A DNA stretch of 64,000 nt from Lacrimispora sphenoides (GTDB lineage Bacteria > Bacillota > Clostridia > Lachnospirales > Lachnospiraceae), in NCBI RefSeq assembly GCF_900105215.1, contig NZ_FOIP01000001.1:1882001-1946000 (forward strand), in the 5' to 3' direction. The notes beneath the pieces were generated by a model. It ran no database searches. It had not been told where the DNA came from and worked only from the letters and a program-made list of their open reading frames with translations. This document shows, piece by piece, positions 52,853 to 62,008 of the stretch. The stretch's first letter is position 1. Each line of letters starts with the position of its first letter. Made by a program: the position numbers and the translations under genes.

Positions 52853-52886
52853 GAAAGGTGATTGTGCGTCTGCGCAATCACCTTTC
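52853..52886. repeat. Perfect 12-bp inverted repeat (stem-loop)
   Basis: GAAAGGTGATTG (52853-52864) and CAATCACCTTTC (52875-52886), extended inward by T-G, G-C and C-G pairs. No U-run follows. It may be a second terminator or a protein site ahead of helD. Confidence 0.7.
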
Positions 52887-53023
52887 TCTCTTCACCTTTA
52901 TTATAACACATACAGCCGGCAACAACAAGACTGTTTTTCTGATACGGGTTGTGCTAGACTATTTTGAATAACGGTTTAGGAAATGAGTTTTCTGCCGATT
53001 CTATAAGAGAGGTGGTATTTGTT

Positions 53024-55204
53024 ATGGAAGATAACCGGACGGAATTAGAATTTGAAAAGAGCAGGTTAGAACAAACCATTGCTTTAGCGAAAAAGCAGCT
53101 GGATCAAGCGAGAGAGCGCAATGTAGAGAATAAGTCGGCCATAATTTCTGCCAAGAAAGAGCTGCGCGAGAATACATCTCACTCCATAGCAAGTCTATGG
53201 AGCAGCGAAGGTTTTGAAGCCCTTGCTGCCTTAAACCAGTATGCAAATCCGATCACAGATAAAATCGCCGATTATGAAGCGGTAGAAAACAAAATCCTGT
53301 TGCTGGAGAAAATGATCCAATCCCCTTATTTTGCCCGGATTGATTTCAAGTTCGATGATGAAGATGAATTCGAAAATATCTACATCGGGCGCACCTCATT
53401 AAAGAAAGATGAGACAAATGAATTTTTCATTTATGACTGGAGATCACCCATAGCAAGCGTCTTTTACCGGTTTGTATTGGGGCAGGTATTTTATGATGCC
53501 CCTGGCGGAAGGATCACAGGAGAGGTTAATTTAAAGCGCCAGTATGAAATCAGCAAAGGGGAGCTGGAGTATTATTTCGATGCAGATGTGCAGATTGTGG
53601 ACGAATTTTTAAGGAAGCTGCTGTCCCAGAATACTTCTCCTAAGATGAAAACGATTGTAGAAACCATTCAAAGGGAACAGGACATTGTTATCCGGGATAT
53701 GGAAAATGACTTAATGATGGTACAGGGCGTGGCAGGAAGCGGCAAGACGTCCATTGCTCTTCACAGGGCAGCCTACCTGATGTACCAGGGCCTTTCCTCA
53801 AAGCTGACCGCTGATAATATTTTGATTATTTCACCAAACTCATTGTTTGAGCAGTATATTTCCAATGTATTGCCTGAGCTTGGAGAAGAACATGTTGTAT
53901 CAGTGGTATTTGAAGATATCATTGCTTCTGTACTGAAGAATGAGCAAGTACAGTCGAGAAACCAATTTTTGGAAAACCTGATCTCAAATACTCAATACAG
54001 GGATATTATAAAAAGCAGCATTGAATTTAAAACATCCCGCCAGTTTTTGGAGATAATGGATCGGTTCATTGATGACCTGCCCCACAAATGGATGAACTTT
54101 GAGGATATCTGCTATGGCGGTGAGTGTATCATAAGTGGAGAGATGATAAAAGAGAAAGTACTATCCGGAATTAACGAAACTCCTTTGGGTTTGAGATTAA
54201 AGCTGATAGGGGAATATATTTTGGAACTGATCAGCGAGTCTAAGAAATACCGCTTAAAACAATCAGAGAAAATCCTGATGAATGAAGAAATGTTAAAATT
54301 CATGGAACTTGATATTAAGGATGTTTATAGAAAGCTGTTCCATGACAAAGAATATTTTTACAGTCTGGCAAAAGGAATAGAGCTTCCCGGCTGCATGGAC
54401 CACATTTTAACTTTCACCCAGGAAAATTTAGATACCAATATGCTATACTATGATGATGCAACGGTTCTCACTTATTTGAATTTAAAAATATACGGTATCA
54501 AAAAATATAAGACCATTAAGCAAGTAGTAATTGATGAAGCACAGGATTACTATCCTCTCCATTTTGAAATTTTTCACCTGCTGTTTTCAAAAGCGAAATT
54601 TACAATCCTGGGAGATATCAACCAGACCCTGGAAAAGAGGGAAGACTTATCCCTGTACCAATTGATCGGAAAAATCTTCAATAAGAAAAAATCTTCTCTT
54701 GTCACTATGGATAAAAGCTTCCGGTGTACAAATGAGATTTTAAATTACGGATTAAAATTCCTTGAACAAAGTACAGAGATAAAGAGTTTCAACCGAAAAG
54801 GAGATGAGCCCCAGTTATATGCGGCGAAGGATCAATCATCGTATCATGACTTGATTGTATCAGAAGTGAATTCCTGCCTGGAAATGGGGTACCAGTCAAT
54901 CGGATTAATCTGTAAAACTGAAAAAAGCGCCCGTTTCCTCTTTGAGTGCTTAAAGGACAAAGCTGATGTCCAGTTAATAAAAAGTGAAAGCACAACAGAT
55001 TTACAAGGCGTTTTCATTATACCGGTCTATATGTCCAAAGGGCTTGAGTTTGATGCTGTTTTAATATGTGATGCTGATGCTGGGACTTACTGCAGCCAGG
55101 ATGATAAGAAGCTATTATACATTGCCTGTACAAGGGCGCTGCATAGACTCAACTTATTCTGCAAGGGTGAATCAAGTCCGTTATTGGACGAAAGGAAACC
55201 GTAA
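53024..55204 (+). CDS. helD: HelD-type superfamily I helicase (RNA polymerase recycling factor)
   Basis: 726 residues of the UvrD/HelD family. The N-terminal coiled-coil arm (about 1-70, KSRLEQTIALAKKQLDQARE) is the part that in Bacillus HelD enters the RNA polymerase secondary channel. Walker A is GVAGSGKTSIALHRAAYL, motif II VIDEAQDYY, motif III GDINQT and motif VI in YIACTRALHRL. Family members release stalled RNA polymerase from DNA using ATP. The start at 53024 has AGAGGTGG upstream; the frame is open to a TTG at 52964. Confidence 0.87.
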   Translation: MEDNRTELEFEKSRLEQTIALAKKQLDQARERNVENKSAIISAKKELRENTSHSIASLWSSEGFEALAALNQYANPITDKIADYEAVENKILLLEKMIQSPYFARIDFKFDDEDEFENIYIGRTSLKKDETNEFFIYDWRSPIASVFYRFVLGQVFYDAPGGRITGEVNLKRQYEISKGELEYYFDADVQIVDEFLRKLLSQNTSPKMKTIVETIQREQDIVIRDMENDLMMVQGVAGSGKTSIALHRAAYLMYQGLSSKLTADNILIISPNSLFEQYISNVLPELGEEHVVSVVFEDIIASVLKNEQVQSRNQFLENLISNTQYRDIIKSSIEFKTSRQFLEIMDRFIDDLPHKWMNFEDICYGGECIISGEMIKEKVLSGINETPLGLRLKLIGEYILELISESKKYRLKQSEKILMNEEMLKFMELDIKDVYRKLFHDKEYFYSLAKGIELPGCMDHILTFTQENLDTNMLYYDDATVLTYLNLKIYGIKKYKTIKQVVIDEAQDYYPLHFEIFHLLFSKAKFTILGDINQTLEKREDLSLYQLIGKIFNKKKSSLVTMDKSFRCTNEILNYGLKFLEQSTEIKSFNRKGDEPQLYAAKDQSSYHDLIVSEVNSCLEMGYQSIGLICKTEKSARFLFECLKDKADVQLIKSESTTDLQGVFIIPVYMSKGLEFDAVLICDADAGTYCSQDDKKLLYIACTRALHRLNLFCKGESSPLLDERKP

Positions 55205-55219
55205 GGGAGGAAAACATCC

Positions 55220-55762
55220 ATGTCAAATGAAGAACTGCTAAGTATACTGAAAAACCGATTTTTTGAAAATATGAACCGCCATAAAGGTCTTGAGTGGGAT
55301 CAGGTGCAGGAAAGGCTGGAAGAAAACGCTGATAAACTCCGGTCACTTCATGAAATGGAAAGAACCGGTGGAGAACCTGATGTTGTTGCATTGGCTGAAA
55401 CAAGGGATGAATATGTCTTTTATGACTGTTCTGCAGAAAGTCCAAGTGGCCGCAGAAATATTTGTTATGATCGTGAAGGCCAGGAGGAGAGAGAAAGGAA
55501 AGGCGTGTATCCGGAGGGCAATGCCGTTGGTATGGCGGCTGCCATGGGCATAGAACTTTTAACGGAGGAACAATACCGGGAGCTTCAGAAATGGGGGAAT
55601 TTCGATAGGAAGACATCAAGCTGGGTAAAGACTCCATCTGATATCAGAAAACTTGGAGGTGCTGTCTTTGCTGATTTTCGCTACGGTCATGCTTTCCTAT
55701 ATCACAACAGTGCGCACAGCTTTTATGGCAGCAGGGGATTTCGGGGCTGCTTGAAGGTGTGA
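55220..55762 (+). CDS. DUF4256 domain protein
   Basis: 180 residues covering the whole DUF4256 family length, including GLEWDQVQERLEEN, GGEPDVVALA, YDCSAESPSGRRNICYD and FADFRYGHAFLYHNSAHSFY. The family has no known function. It starts 16 nt after helD with GGGAGG upstream, so the two are probably co-transcribed. Confidence 0.85.
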   Translation: MSNEELLSILKNRFFENMNRHKGLEWDQVQERLEENADKLRSLHEMERTGGEPDVVALAETRDEYVFYDCSAESPSGRRNICYDREGQEERERKGVYPEGNAVGMAAAMGIELLTEEQYRELQKWGNFDRKTSSWVKTPSDIRKLGGAVFADFRYGHAFLYHNSAHSFYGSRGFRGCLKV

Positions 55763-55877
55763 ATTTGTGGGTATTGTAGTTAATTTAAAATAACGTACGG
55801 AAGAATTACGGAGGCAATAAGTTATATAATCATTACCAGTCTGCAATCCGCTAGAAAATTTTGTGAGGAAAAGTAAA

Positions 55878-56585
55878 ATGAATCAAATAATTATGTTAGA
55901 TATAAATTTTCAATATCAGAATGAAATCCGGACATTTCATCCAGTTTTATTATTAAGCGCTAATGATGTTGTTCTAGTGGACTGCGGATATCCCGGTTTC
56001 CTGCCTTTATTAGAGGAAGAGATGAAATCAAAGGGGATTAATCCTGGTTCCTTAACAAAGGTATTGATCACTCACCATGACGACGACCACATGGGAGCTC
56101 TATTTGAAATAAAGGAAAAATATCCTGATATTAAGGTTGTGGCAGGTCGCACGGAAAGCGGGTATATCTCCGGTGAGAAAAAATCGCTGCGCTTGTTACA
56201 GGCGGAAGAAATGTTGAATGTAATGCCGGAAGAACAAAAGCCTTTTGGAATTCAATTCTGTGAATCCTTAAGAAGAGTCAAACCTGTTTCCGTTGACATA
56301 GAGGTTAAGGACGGGGAACATTTTGACTGGGCCGGCGGCTGTGAGATCATAGAGACTCCGGGGCATATGCCTGGACATATTTCCTTATATCTAAAGGAAA
56401 GCAGTTCCGTTATTACAGGAGATGCCGCAGTTATTGAGGGCAATCAACTGGTCATTGCAAATCCGCAGTATACCCTGGATATTGAGGCGGCCAAAGCTTC
56501 CCTTCATAAACTGATATCTCTGGATGCAGACCGCTATTATTGCTATCATGGAGGGTTATTTGAAAATTTGAAGGAACAAGCATGA
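55878..56585 (+). CDS. MBL-fold metallo-hydrolase
   Basis: About 235 residues of the metallo-beta-lactamase fold. The first metal motif reads THHDDDHMG, a variant of HxHxDH with Asp at the second His position. Later ligands are visible in ETPGHMPGHISLYL, SSVITGDAAVIEG and YYCYHGG. Likely a lactonase, glyoxalase II-like or other small hydrolase. GAGGAAAAG lies before the ATG at 55878; the open frame also has a GTG at 55863. Confidence 0.82.
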   Translation: MNQIIMLDINFQYQNEIRTFHPVLLLSANDVVLVDCGYPGFLPLLEEEMKSKGINPGSLTKVLITHHDDDHMGALFEIKEKYPDIKVVAGRTESGYISGEKKSLRLLQAEEMLNVMPEEQKPFGIQFCESLRRVKPVSVDIEVKDGEHFDWAGGCEIIETPGHMPGHISLYLKESSSVITGDAAVIEGNQLVIANPQYTLDIEAAKASLHKLISLDADRYYCYHGGLFENLKEQA

Positions 56586-56705
56586 ATACCAGCCGGAGGT
56601 TATGGAGTGGAAAAACTCCAAGTACGTCAGTAAAGAGCAGTTGTATGTAATCTGCCGGATAGCGACGCCATATATATGGTTAATAAATAGAATTCAGAGA
56701 TCAAG

Positions 56706-56754
56706 GGGCTTAGTTTATTGGAGGTATCTATAACCAGTAAACTAAGCCCTTTTT
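56706..56754 (+). terminator. Strong terminator after the MBL-fold gene
   Basis: GGGCTTAGTTTATTGG (56706-56721) with CCAGTAAACTAAGCCC (56734-56749), one wobble, 12-nt loop, then TTTTTG. Confidence 0.85.
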
Positions 56755-56832
56755 GTATAACAAGTGGAGATAAAAGATGTGTTACTGATATAACATAAAT
56801 ATGCATTTTAATGCTTGACATGTTACTATTTG

Positions 56833-57065
56833 TTGAAATATGTCGGTTTTTATGGTAAATTATAGGGAATTAAGATATTATGACGGAATACTTTAAGTGA
56901 AAATGAGCTGGTAAAAATGGGACAATTGGAAAGGAAAATGGATGCAAAAAAAGGTCAATCAACAGTACTGTTTTTCGGAAAGTCTAAGCTTAAATATACT
57001 ACATAATTGATTATGTGGAAAAAGATAATCTGCTGTATTCTTTATTCATGGCAGATTATTTTTGT
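56833..57065 (+). other. Possible short transcription unit (small RNA or 28-aa peptide)
   Basis: This interval lacks any long gene. A promoter-like TTGAAA (56833-56838), 17 bp, TAAATT (56856-56861) is followed by a short ORF, ATG at 56917, reading MGQLERKMDAKKGQSTVLFF and then GKSKLKYTT. Next comes a terminator-like hairpin ATAATCTGC (57025-57033)/GCAGATTAT (57051-57059) with TTTTTG. The ribosome site is weak. It could be an sRNA, a peptide gene or merely the leader of the next gene. Confidence 0.35.
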
Positions 57066-57174
57066 ATACTACAATGGTAAATTGTATTTTAATAATTTAA
57101 AGTACACAACTAATTAAAGACAATCAATGAAATAACTGGTTATGGAGAAACAAACCAGTACCGAGGTGGCAGTA

Positions 57175-59730
57175 ATGAGAAATAAGTATTCCAGATATAT
57201 AGCCGTACAGACGGTCATTATGCTTATCATTTTCATGACGATTGTTTTCGTTCTTTTGCGTTCCCAGAAGTCAGAAGACAATTATGTTCTTTCAAGCATT
57301 GGACAATCTGTATCCTATTCTGTTCAGCAGCATATTGCCATAACAGAGGGCGTATTAACCTCCCTTGCTTATAATTATGACATTGATGATGAAATCGATA
57401 AGCATAAATTTAATATTTTGTCATCCAAATATATGGAGAAAAACCCGGACATCCTTTATATCCAGCATAAAGATAAGGATACGATCACAGATATGGTATA
57501 TCCTGATGCCTATGATTATACCATAGGCGCCTCCTTGCTTGGACGTCCGGAGGTGGAGGAATCCCTTGAAAAATCGATTAAAAACAGGATTATAACGGTC
57601 AATGATCCCTTTATCCTGAAGGGGACTCAGAATTTGCTGGGGCTGGTCATACGGTATCCTCTTTATAAGAACGATCAGTTTAACGGATTTTTTGTTGTGG
57701 TTTTTAACTTCAATACCTATATGGACAGGGTGATCAGAGAGGCGGTACCAAATACCTACCACATCAGTATCTATAATAATAAAGGAGGGCTCATCTGGGG
57801 GGATTCCCCCTGGATGGACAGAAATTCCTACATAGTCCAGATACCGGTCATGGATACTTACTGGACATTGAAACTGTCAAAGGAAGGAAACAGTATCAAT
57901 ACCAACGGAGCGGTCATAGGGTTTATCTCGGTGCTGGTGCTGTTCCTTATGGGAGTACTCATCTATGTGCAGATGGGTCTCTTTAAAAAGGATGAAAACA
58001 TCCAGCATCTTGCCAACCTTCACAAGGAACTGGAAAGGCTGAAGGAAAGCTACACCCTGGCTCTTGACAGTGCGAATGATGCGCTCTGGGAATGGAATCT
58101 CATAACCGATGAGATCATTACTTCCGATAAATGGATCGATATTACCGGAAATGCCCCGAAAGGACATGGACTCCGGGGGATATTACAGGAAGAAACCATT
58201 CATCAGGAGGATTATCAGGCAGTGCTGGCTGAATTTGACTCTTGTTTAAAGGGAGAGTCCCGGGAGTTTCACCGGGAATACCGTATTAAAAATAAGGATG
58301 GCAGCTATACCTGGGTCTTAAATAAGGGAAAGGTTTATTTTGACGGTGAAGGCCTTCCTGGTAAGCTTGCAGGTGCAGTGTCCAATATTGAAGAACGGAA
58401 GCATAGAGAATCGAAGATGGAATACATGGCATTTTATGATATGCTGACAGGATTGCCTAATAAGGTGCAGTTTATGGGTACCCTTGAGGACACATTAAGA
58501 TGCATTGGAGAGGGGCTATGCAGATATTCCATCCTTATGATTGATCTGGATAATTTCAAGATCCATAATGATTTACTTGGACTTGATTTCTGCGACCAGC
58601 TGCTTAAGCAGGTAGGTAACCGGCTGACACAGATACTGGGGCAGGAAAATATGGTAGCAAGGTTCGGCGGGGATGAGTTTTTAATTCTCATCAGGAATCA
58701 TCAGGACGTCAAAGAGGTGGAAATGATTTGCCAGAACATTCTTAGCATCTTTGACTCTCCCTTTGTGCTGATGGAAAAGTCCGTTTATTTATCTGTCAGC
58801 ATAGGTGTTGTCCATGGTCTTGAAGCCGGCCAGACAGCAAATAATGTGCTTCGGAACGCCGATACGGCTCTTAACAAGGCCAAGGAAAGCGGAAAAAACC
58901 AGTACTGCATTTACGATGCACAGATGCATGATGAAATTATCAGAAAATCCGATGTGGAGGCATGTATCAGGGAAGCCTTAGCAAAAGATAATCTTCTCAT
59001 TTATTATCAGCTGCAGCAGGATTTATCAAATGATGAAATAAGAGGAGTGGAGGCTCTGGCAAGGCTTAATTCGGAAGAACTGGGTATGATCCTGCCTTTT
59101 GAGTTCATAGGGGTTGCCGAATATACAGGACTAATTATTCCTCTTGGTAGCTGGATATTAAAAAATGCATGTAAACAGGGAAAATCATGGATTGACAGCG
59201 GCTGTAAAATCGGAAGACTGTCCGTAAATATCTCTGTACATCAGCTGCGTAATGAGAATTTCTATGATCTGGTTGAGGGGATTCTGAAAGAGACACAGTT
59301 TCCGGTAAACCAGCTGGAGCTGGAAATCACGGAAAGTGTCCTCCTGGAGCTTTCCCAGGACAATATCGAAATCCTTAAAAAATTGCGGTCCCTTGGGGTC
59401 AGCATTGCGCTGGATGACTTTGGTACAGGGTATTCCTCTCTTAATTATTTAACGGTTCTCCCTATTGATATATTGAAAATTGACAAGTCATTTTTAAGAA
59501 GAGCTCTTGAAAGCGAGACAGAGCATCGGGTGATAAAAAGCATCACTGAGCTGGCCCATGGCCTGAACTTAAAGGTGGTTTGTGAAGGAGTGGAATCGGC
59601 GGAACAAAGAGAGATTCTTAAGGAGATGGGATGCGATTATATCCAGGGGTATTATTTTGCAAAGCCTGGTGATGCAAAAAGTATTGAAAAGTGGTTTCAA
59701 AAATGTGGAAGGCGGAACAAAGATTACTAA
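57175..59730 (+). CDS. Membrane PAS-GGDEF-EAL protein (c-di-GMP turnover)
   Basis: About 851 residues. A membrane helix (about 8-28), an extracellular dCache-like sensor (about 30-240), a second helix (about 245-270), a PAS domain (about 295-408), then GGDEF with intact FGGDEF (about 497) and EAL with GVEALAR (about 624). EAL metal and catalytic residues appear complete (LEITES, DDFGTGYSS, KIDKSF, EGVE), so phosphodiesterase activity is likely; the cyclase motif is also intact. No RxxD inhibition site precedes GGDEF. The start at 57175 has GAGGTGG 5 nt upstream; an ATG at 57142 lacks a site. Confidence 0.88.
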   Translation: MRNKYSRYIAVQTVIMLIIFMTIVFVLLRSQKSEDNYVLSSIGQSVSYSVQQHIAITEGVLTSLAYNYDIDDEIDKHKFNILSSKYMEKNPDILYIQHKDKDTITDMVYPDAYDYTIGASLLGRPEVEESLEKSIKNRIITVNDPFILKGTQNLLGLVIRYPLYKNDQFNGFFVVVFNFNTYMDRVIREAVPNTYHISIYNNKGGLIWGDSPWMDRNSYIVQIPVMDTYWTLKLSKEGNSINTNGAVIGFISVLVLFLMGVLIYVQMGLFKKDENIQHLANLHKELERLKESYTLALDSANDALWEWNLITDEIITSDKWIDITGNAPKGHGLRGILQEETIHQEDYQAVLAEFDSCLKGESREFHREYRIKNKDGSYTWVLNKGKVYFDGEGLPGKLAGAVSNIEERKHRESKMEYMAFYDMLTGLPNKVQFMGTLEDTLRCIGEGLCRYSILMIDLDNFKIHNDLLGLDFCDQLLKQVGNRLTQILGQENMVARFGGDEFLILIRNHQDVKEVEMICQNILSIFDSPFVLMEKSVYLSVSIGVVHGLEAGQTANNVLRNADTALNKAKESGKNQYCIYDAQMHDEIIRKSDVEACIREALAKDNLLIYYQLQQDLSNDEIRGVEALARLNSEELGMILPFEFIGVAEYTGLIIPLGSWILKNACKQGKSWIDSGCKIGRLSVNISVHQLRNENFYDLVEGILKETQFPVNQLELEITESVLLELSQDNIEILKKLRSLGVSIALDDFGTGYSSLNYLTVLPIDILKIDKSFLRRALESETEHRVIKSITELAHGLNLKVVCEGVESAEQREILKEMGCDYIQGYYFAKPGDAKSIEKWFQKCGRRNKDY

Positions 59731-59791
59731 TGAAACGGCCGGTGTGGTCAGATACAAACTGAAAACGAAAGCCTGATTAACACAGGTTTAT

Positions 59792-59811
59792 GGGGCCGGA
59801 AGGCCCCTTTT
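59792..59811 (+). terminator. Terminator of the GGDEF-EAL gene
   Basis: GGGGCC (59792-59797), loop GGAA, GGCCCC (59802-59807), then TTTTCCTTTCTT. Confidence 0.78.
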
Positions 59812-60139
59812 CCTTTCTTATGACGAGTCGGCAACGGCAGATATTCAGATCATACAGGGGAGGCAGAATGTGGCCGGGAGCTGCTATAGTTAATTGTCGG
59901 ATTTGCAGAAAAGTGTAAAATATGACAGAACATGATAGGAAAAAATGGATTTATCCTATAAAATATTAAAATGGAAAAAGTTCATAGATTGATGTCTAAA
60001 GATAAGGGACGATTAAGTACTAAGGCGGGACATTTTAACGTATTTAAAAATATCAGCAGTATGCAGTAGCTATACAAAGATGAAGCAGGTTGAATTTTAA
60101 ATTTTTTAATATAACATACATGATACCTGGAGGTGGGAT
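59812..60139 (+). other. Long intergenic leader with no recognised element
   Basis: About 330 bp between the two c-di-GMP genes. It is AT-rich and has no supported ORF. I looked for a GEMM-type c-di-GMP riboswitch core and did not find one. A GGAGG ribosome site at its right end serves the next gene. Confidence 0.5.
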
Positions 60140-61801
60140 ATGGGATTTGAAAGTTTTGAGTTTCATACAGATAAAGAAAACTTAAATGACATGTACATCA
60201 GGGCAGTACAGGAAGAGTATTCAAAGATCGATGAAAGCTGGCTTAAGCTTCATTATAAGACCTCCGTTGTCCTGGTTATTTTTTCTTTATTGGTTGAGAT
60301 TGCAATGGGAGTGATTCTGGTTAATTCGGATATGCTGTCAACAACGGTATACAGATATTTTATGAAATTTTTAATCATTCCCAGTGGAATAAACTTCATT
60401 TGTATTGCTATCGAAACACTGATCATGAAATCAAAACGTTTTTCCCGGAAACATAAAATTTATTCGGTTTCACTTATCTTTGTGGGGATCGGTTTTGTTC
60501 TTTTTACAGTGCACAACACATTCACAGCTACTTACTATATTTTTGCAATCGCCATCATGCTGACTGCAATCTATGCGGACTATCGCGTAACCTGGGCTGC
60601 GGCTCTAATGAGCATTGTTTCCATTATGATTTCCGAGCTTTTCTTGAAATGGGATACAGATAAGATCAGTATTTTTGAAAATACTCACCGATTGGGGGAT
60701 TTTTTGATATCACTTTTCGTATTGATTGCTTTTTCCATTGCCTGTATGGCTGTGATCCGGTTTGAACGCAGAAAAAACAGCGCTGCCATACAAAAGGAGA
60801 TAGAACGGCAGCTTTTACAGAAGAGCGTCAATATGGATGAAATGACCGGAATATACAACCGGAAGGCATTCCGGGATAGAATGAAATATGTGGAAGATAA
60901 AGCATCTGATCAGAGCTATATTCTTGCTATAGTAGATATTGACAAATTTAAAAATATAAATGATACATGGGGACATCACGTGGGAGACCGCTGCCTGATA
61001 GAATTTGCTAAAATCTTAAAAGAATTTCATGAAGATATGACTGCCTTTCGTTACGGAGGCGATGAGTTCTGCTTATTGTTCCATGATAAAAGCATGGAAG
61101 AAGCGGAATCCATATGCAGTGAGATCAAGACCAGGGTGAATCGTCTGATTTTTGCGGATTATCCCAAGCTGATGCTGACGGCCAGCTTTGGGCTTGCGGC
61201 AATATCGGACCAGGTTGATACGGTAAGGCTTTTTATTCATGCCGACCACGCCCTGTATGAGGCAAAAAGGGTTCGCAATGCGATCCGTGTCTATTCACTT
61301 TCTGCAGCTGGAGCAGAGACTATATTTAGGTACAACAGAAAGAGCCAGGAGGTTTCAGAAATGCAGGAATACGAAGCTCTCATGGATAAAATAAAAGTTT
61401 TTGAAAAGACATATGATGTCATGCGGATTGTAGACCCCTTGAAAAAGAGGGTGATTGAAGTCAGAGGTAATGAATGTTTAACGTCAGATACCATATGTCA
61501 TGATTACTGGGAAAGAGGTCATTTATGTGATAACTGTATTTCCATGAGAGCCTTTAAAGAGGATGACACTTTCTTTAAAATGGAATATAAAAATAACAAT
61601 GTTTTTATGATCACGGCTGTTCCTGTAAAGATAAAAGGTATTTCCTTGGTGGTGGAACTGCTGAAAAACATTTCAAACAGCATGCTTATCGAGGAAAAGG
61701 ATGCTGACAGAGACGTTAAGATTTTAACAATGGTAGACTTTTTTCAGACAGGTGGCAGTAAGGGATTCCCTGACTCAGCAGTACAGCAGCAAAGGGTGTG
61801 A
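60140..61801 (+). CDS. Membrane diguanylate cyclase (GGDEF) with C-terminal PAS-like domain
   Basis: 553 residues. About six membrane helices lie between residues 40 and 215. The GGDEF domain (about 225-385) has the intact motif YGGDEF near 306 and the preceding NMDEMTGIYNRKAF, so it should make c-di-GMP. No RxxD site is seen before it. The C-terminal part (about 400-530) resembles a PAS-like domain and has a Cys-rich turn (DTICHDYWERGHLCDNC) that might bind metal or a cofactor. GGAGGTGG precedes the ATG. Confidence 0.86.
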   Translation: MGFESFEFHTDKENLNDMYIRAVQEEYSKIDESWLKLHYKTSVVLVIFSLLVEIAMGVILVNSDMLSTTVYRYFMKFLIIPSGINFICIAIETLIMKSKRFSRKHKIYSVSLIFVGIGFVLFTVHNTFTATYYIFAIAIMLTAIYADYRVTWAAALMSIVSIMISELFLKWDTDKISIFENTHRLGDFLISLFVLIAFSIACMAVIRFERRKNSAAIQKEIERQLLQKSVNMDEMTGIYNRKAFRDRMKYVEDKASDQSYILAIVDIDKFKNINDTWGHHVGDRCLIEFAKILKEFHEDMTAFRYGGDEFCLLFHDKSMEEAESICSEIKTRVNRLIFADYPKLMLTASFGLAAISDQVDTVRLFIHADHALYEAKRVRNAIRVYSLSAAGAETIFRYNRKSQEVSEMQEYEALMDKIKVFEKTYDVMRIVDPLKKRVIEVRGNECLTSDTICHDYWERGHLCDNCISMRAFKEDDTFFKMEYKNNNVFMITAVPVKIKGISLVVELLKNISNSMLIEEKDADRDVKILTMVDFFQTGGSKGFPDSAVQQQRV

Positions 61802-61943
61802 TTAAGCTGGTGGGCCAGCATTTTACAGAGAAAAGGATTGTAACCGAACGTCTGGGTATTTAAGATAAAATTGGTCCAGAATTACTGGTAACTGTAGGGG
61901 CTAACGGATAAAGAACATCAGAGGGCATAGTCTGTGATGTAAC

Positions 61944-62001
61944 ATGCTCCCCTTATGGCAGACCGTTTAATTGGAAAAGCTGTCTGCCATAAGGGGAGCA
62001 T
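61944..62001. terminator. Bidirectional terminator with a perfect 20-bp stem
   Basis: The arm at 61944-61963 (ATGCTCC…GCAGAC) pairs perfectly with 61982-62001, loop of 18 nt. It lies between the convergent GGDEF and glycoside hydrolase genes and likely serves both. Confidence 0.82.
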
Positions 62002-62008
62002 ATATTAT

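Noticed and set aside
59812..60139. c-di-GMP riboswitch before the GGDEF gene
   Set aside because: No GEMM core motifs were found by eye in this leader or in 56755-57174.
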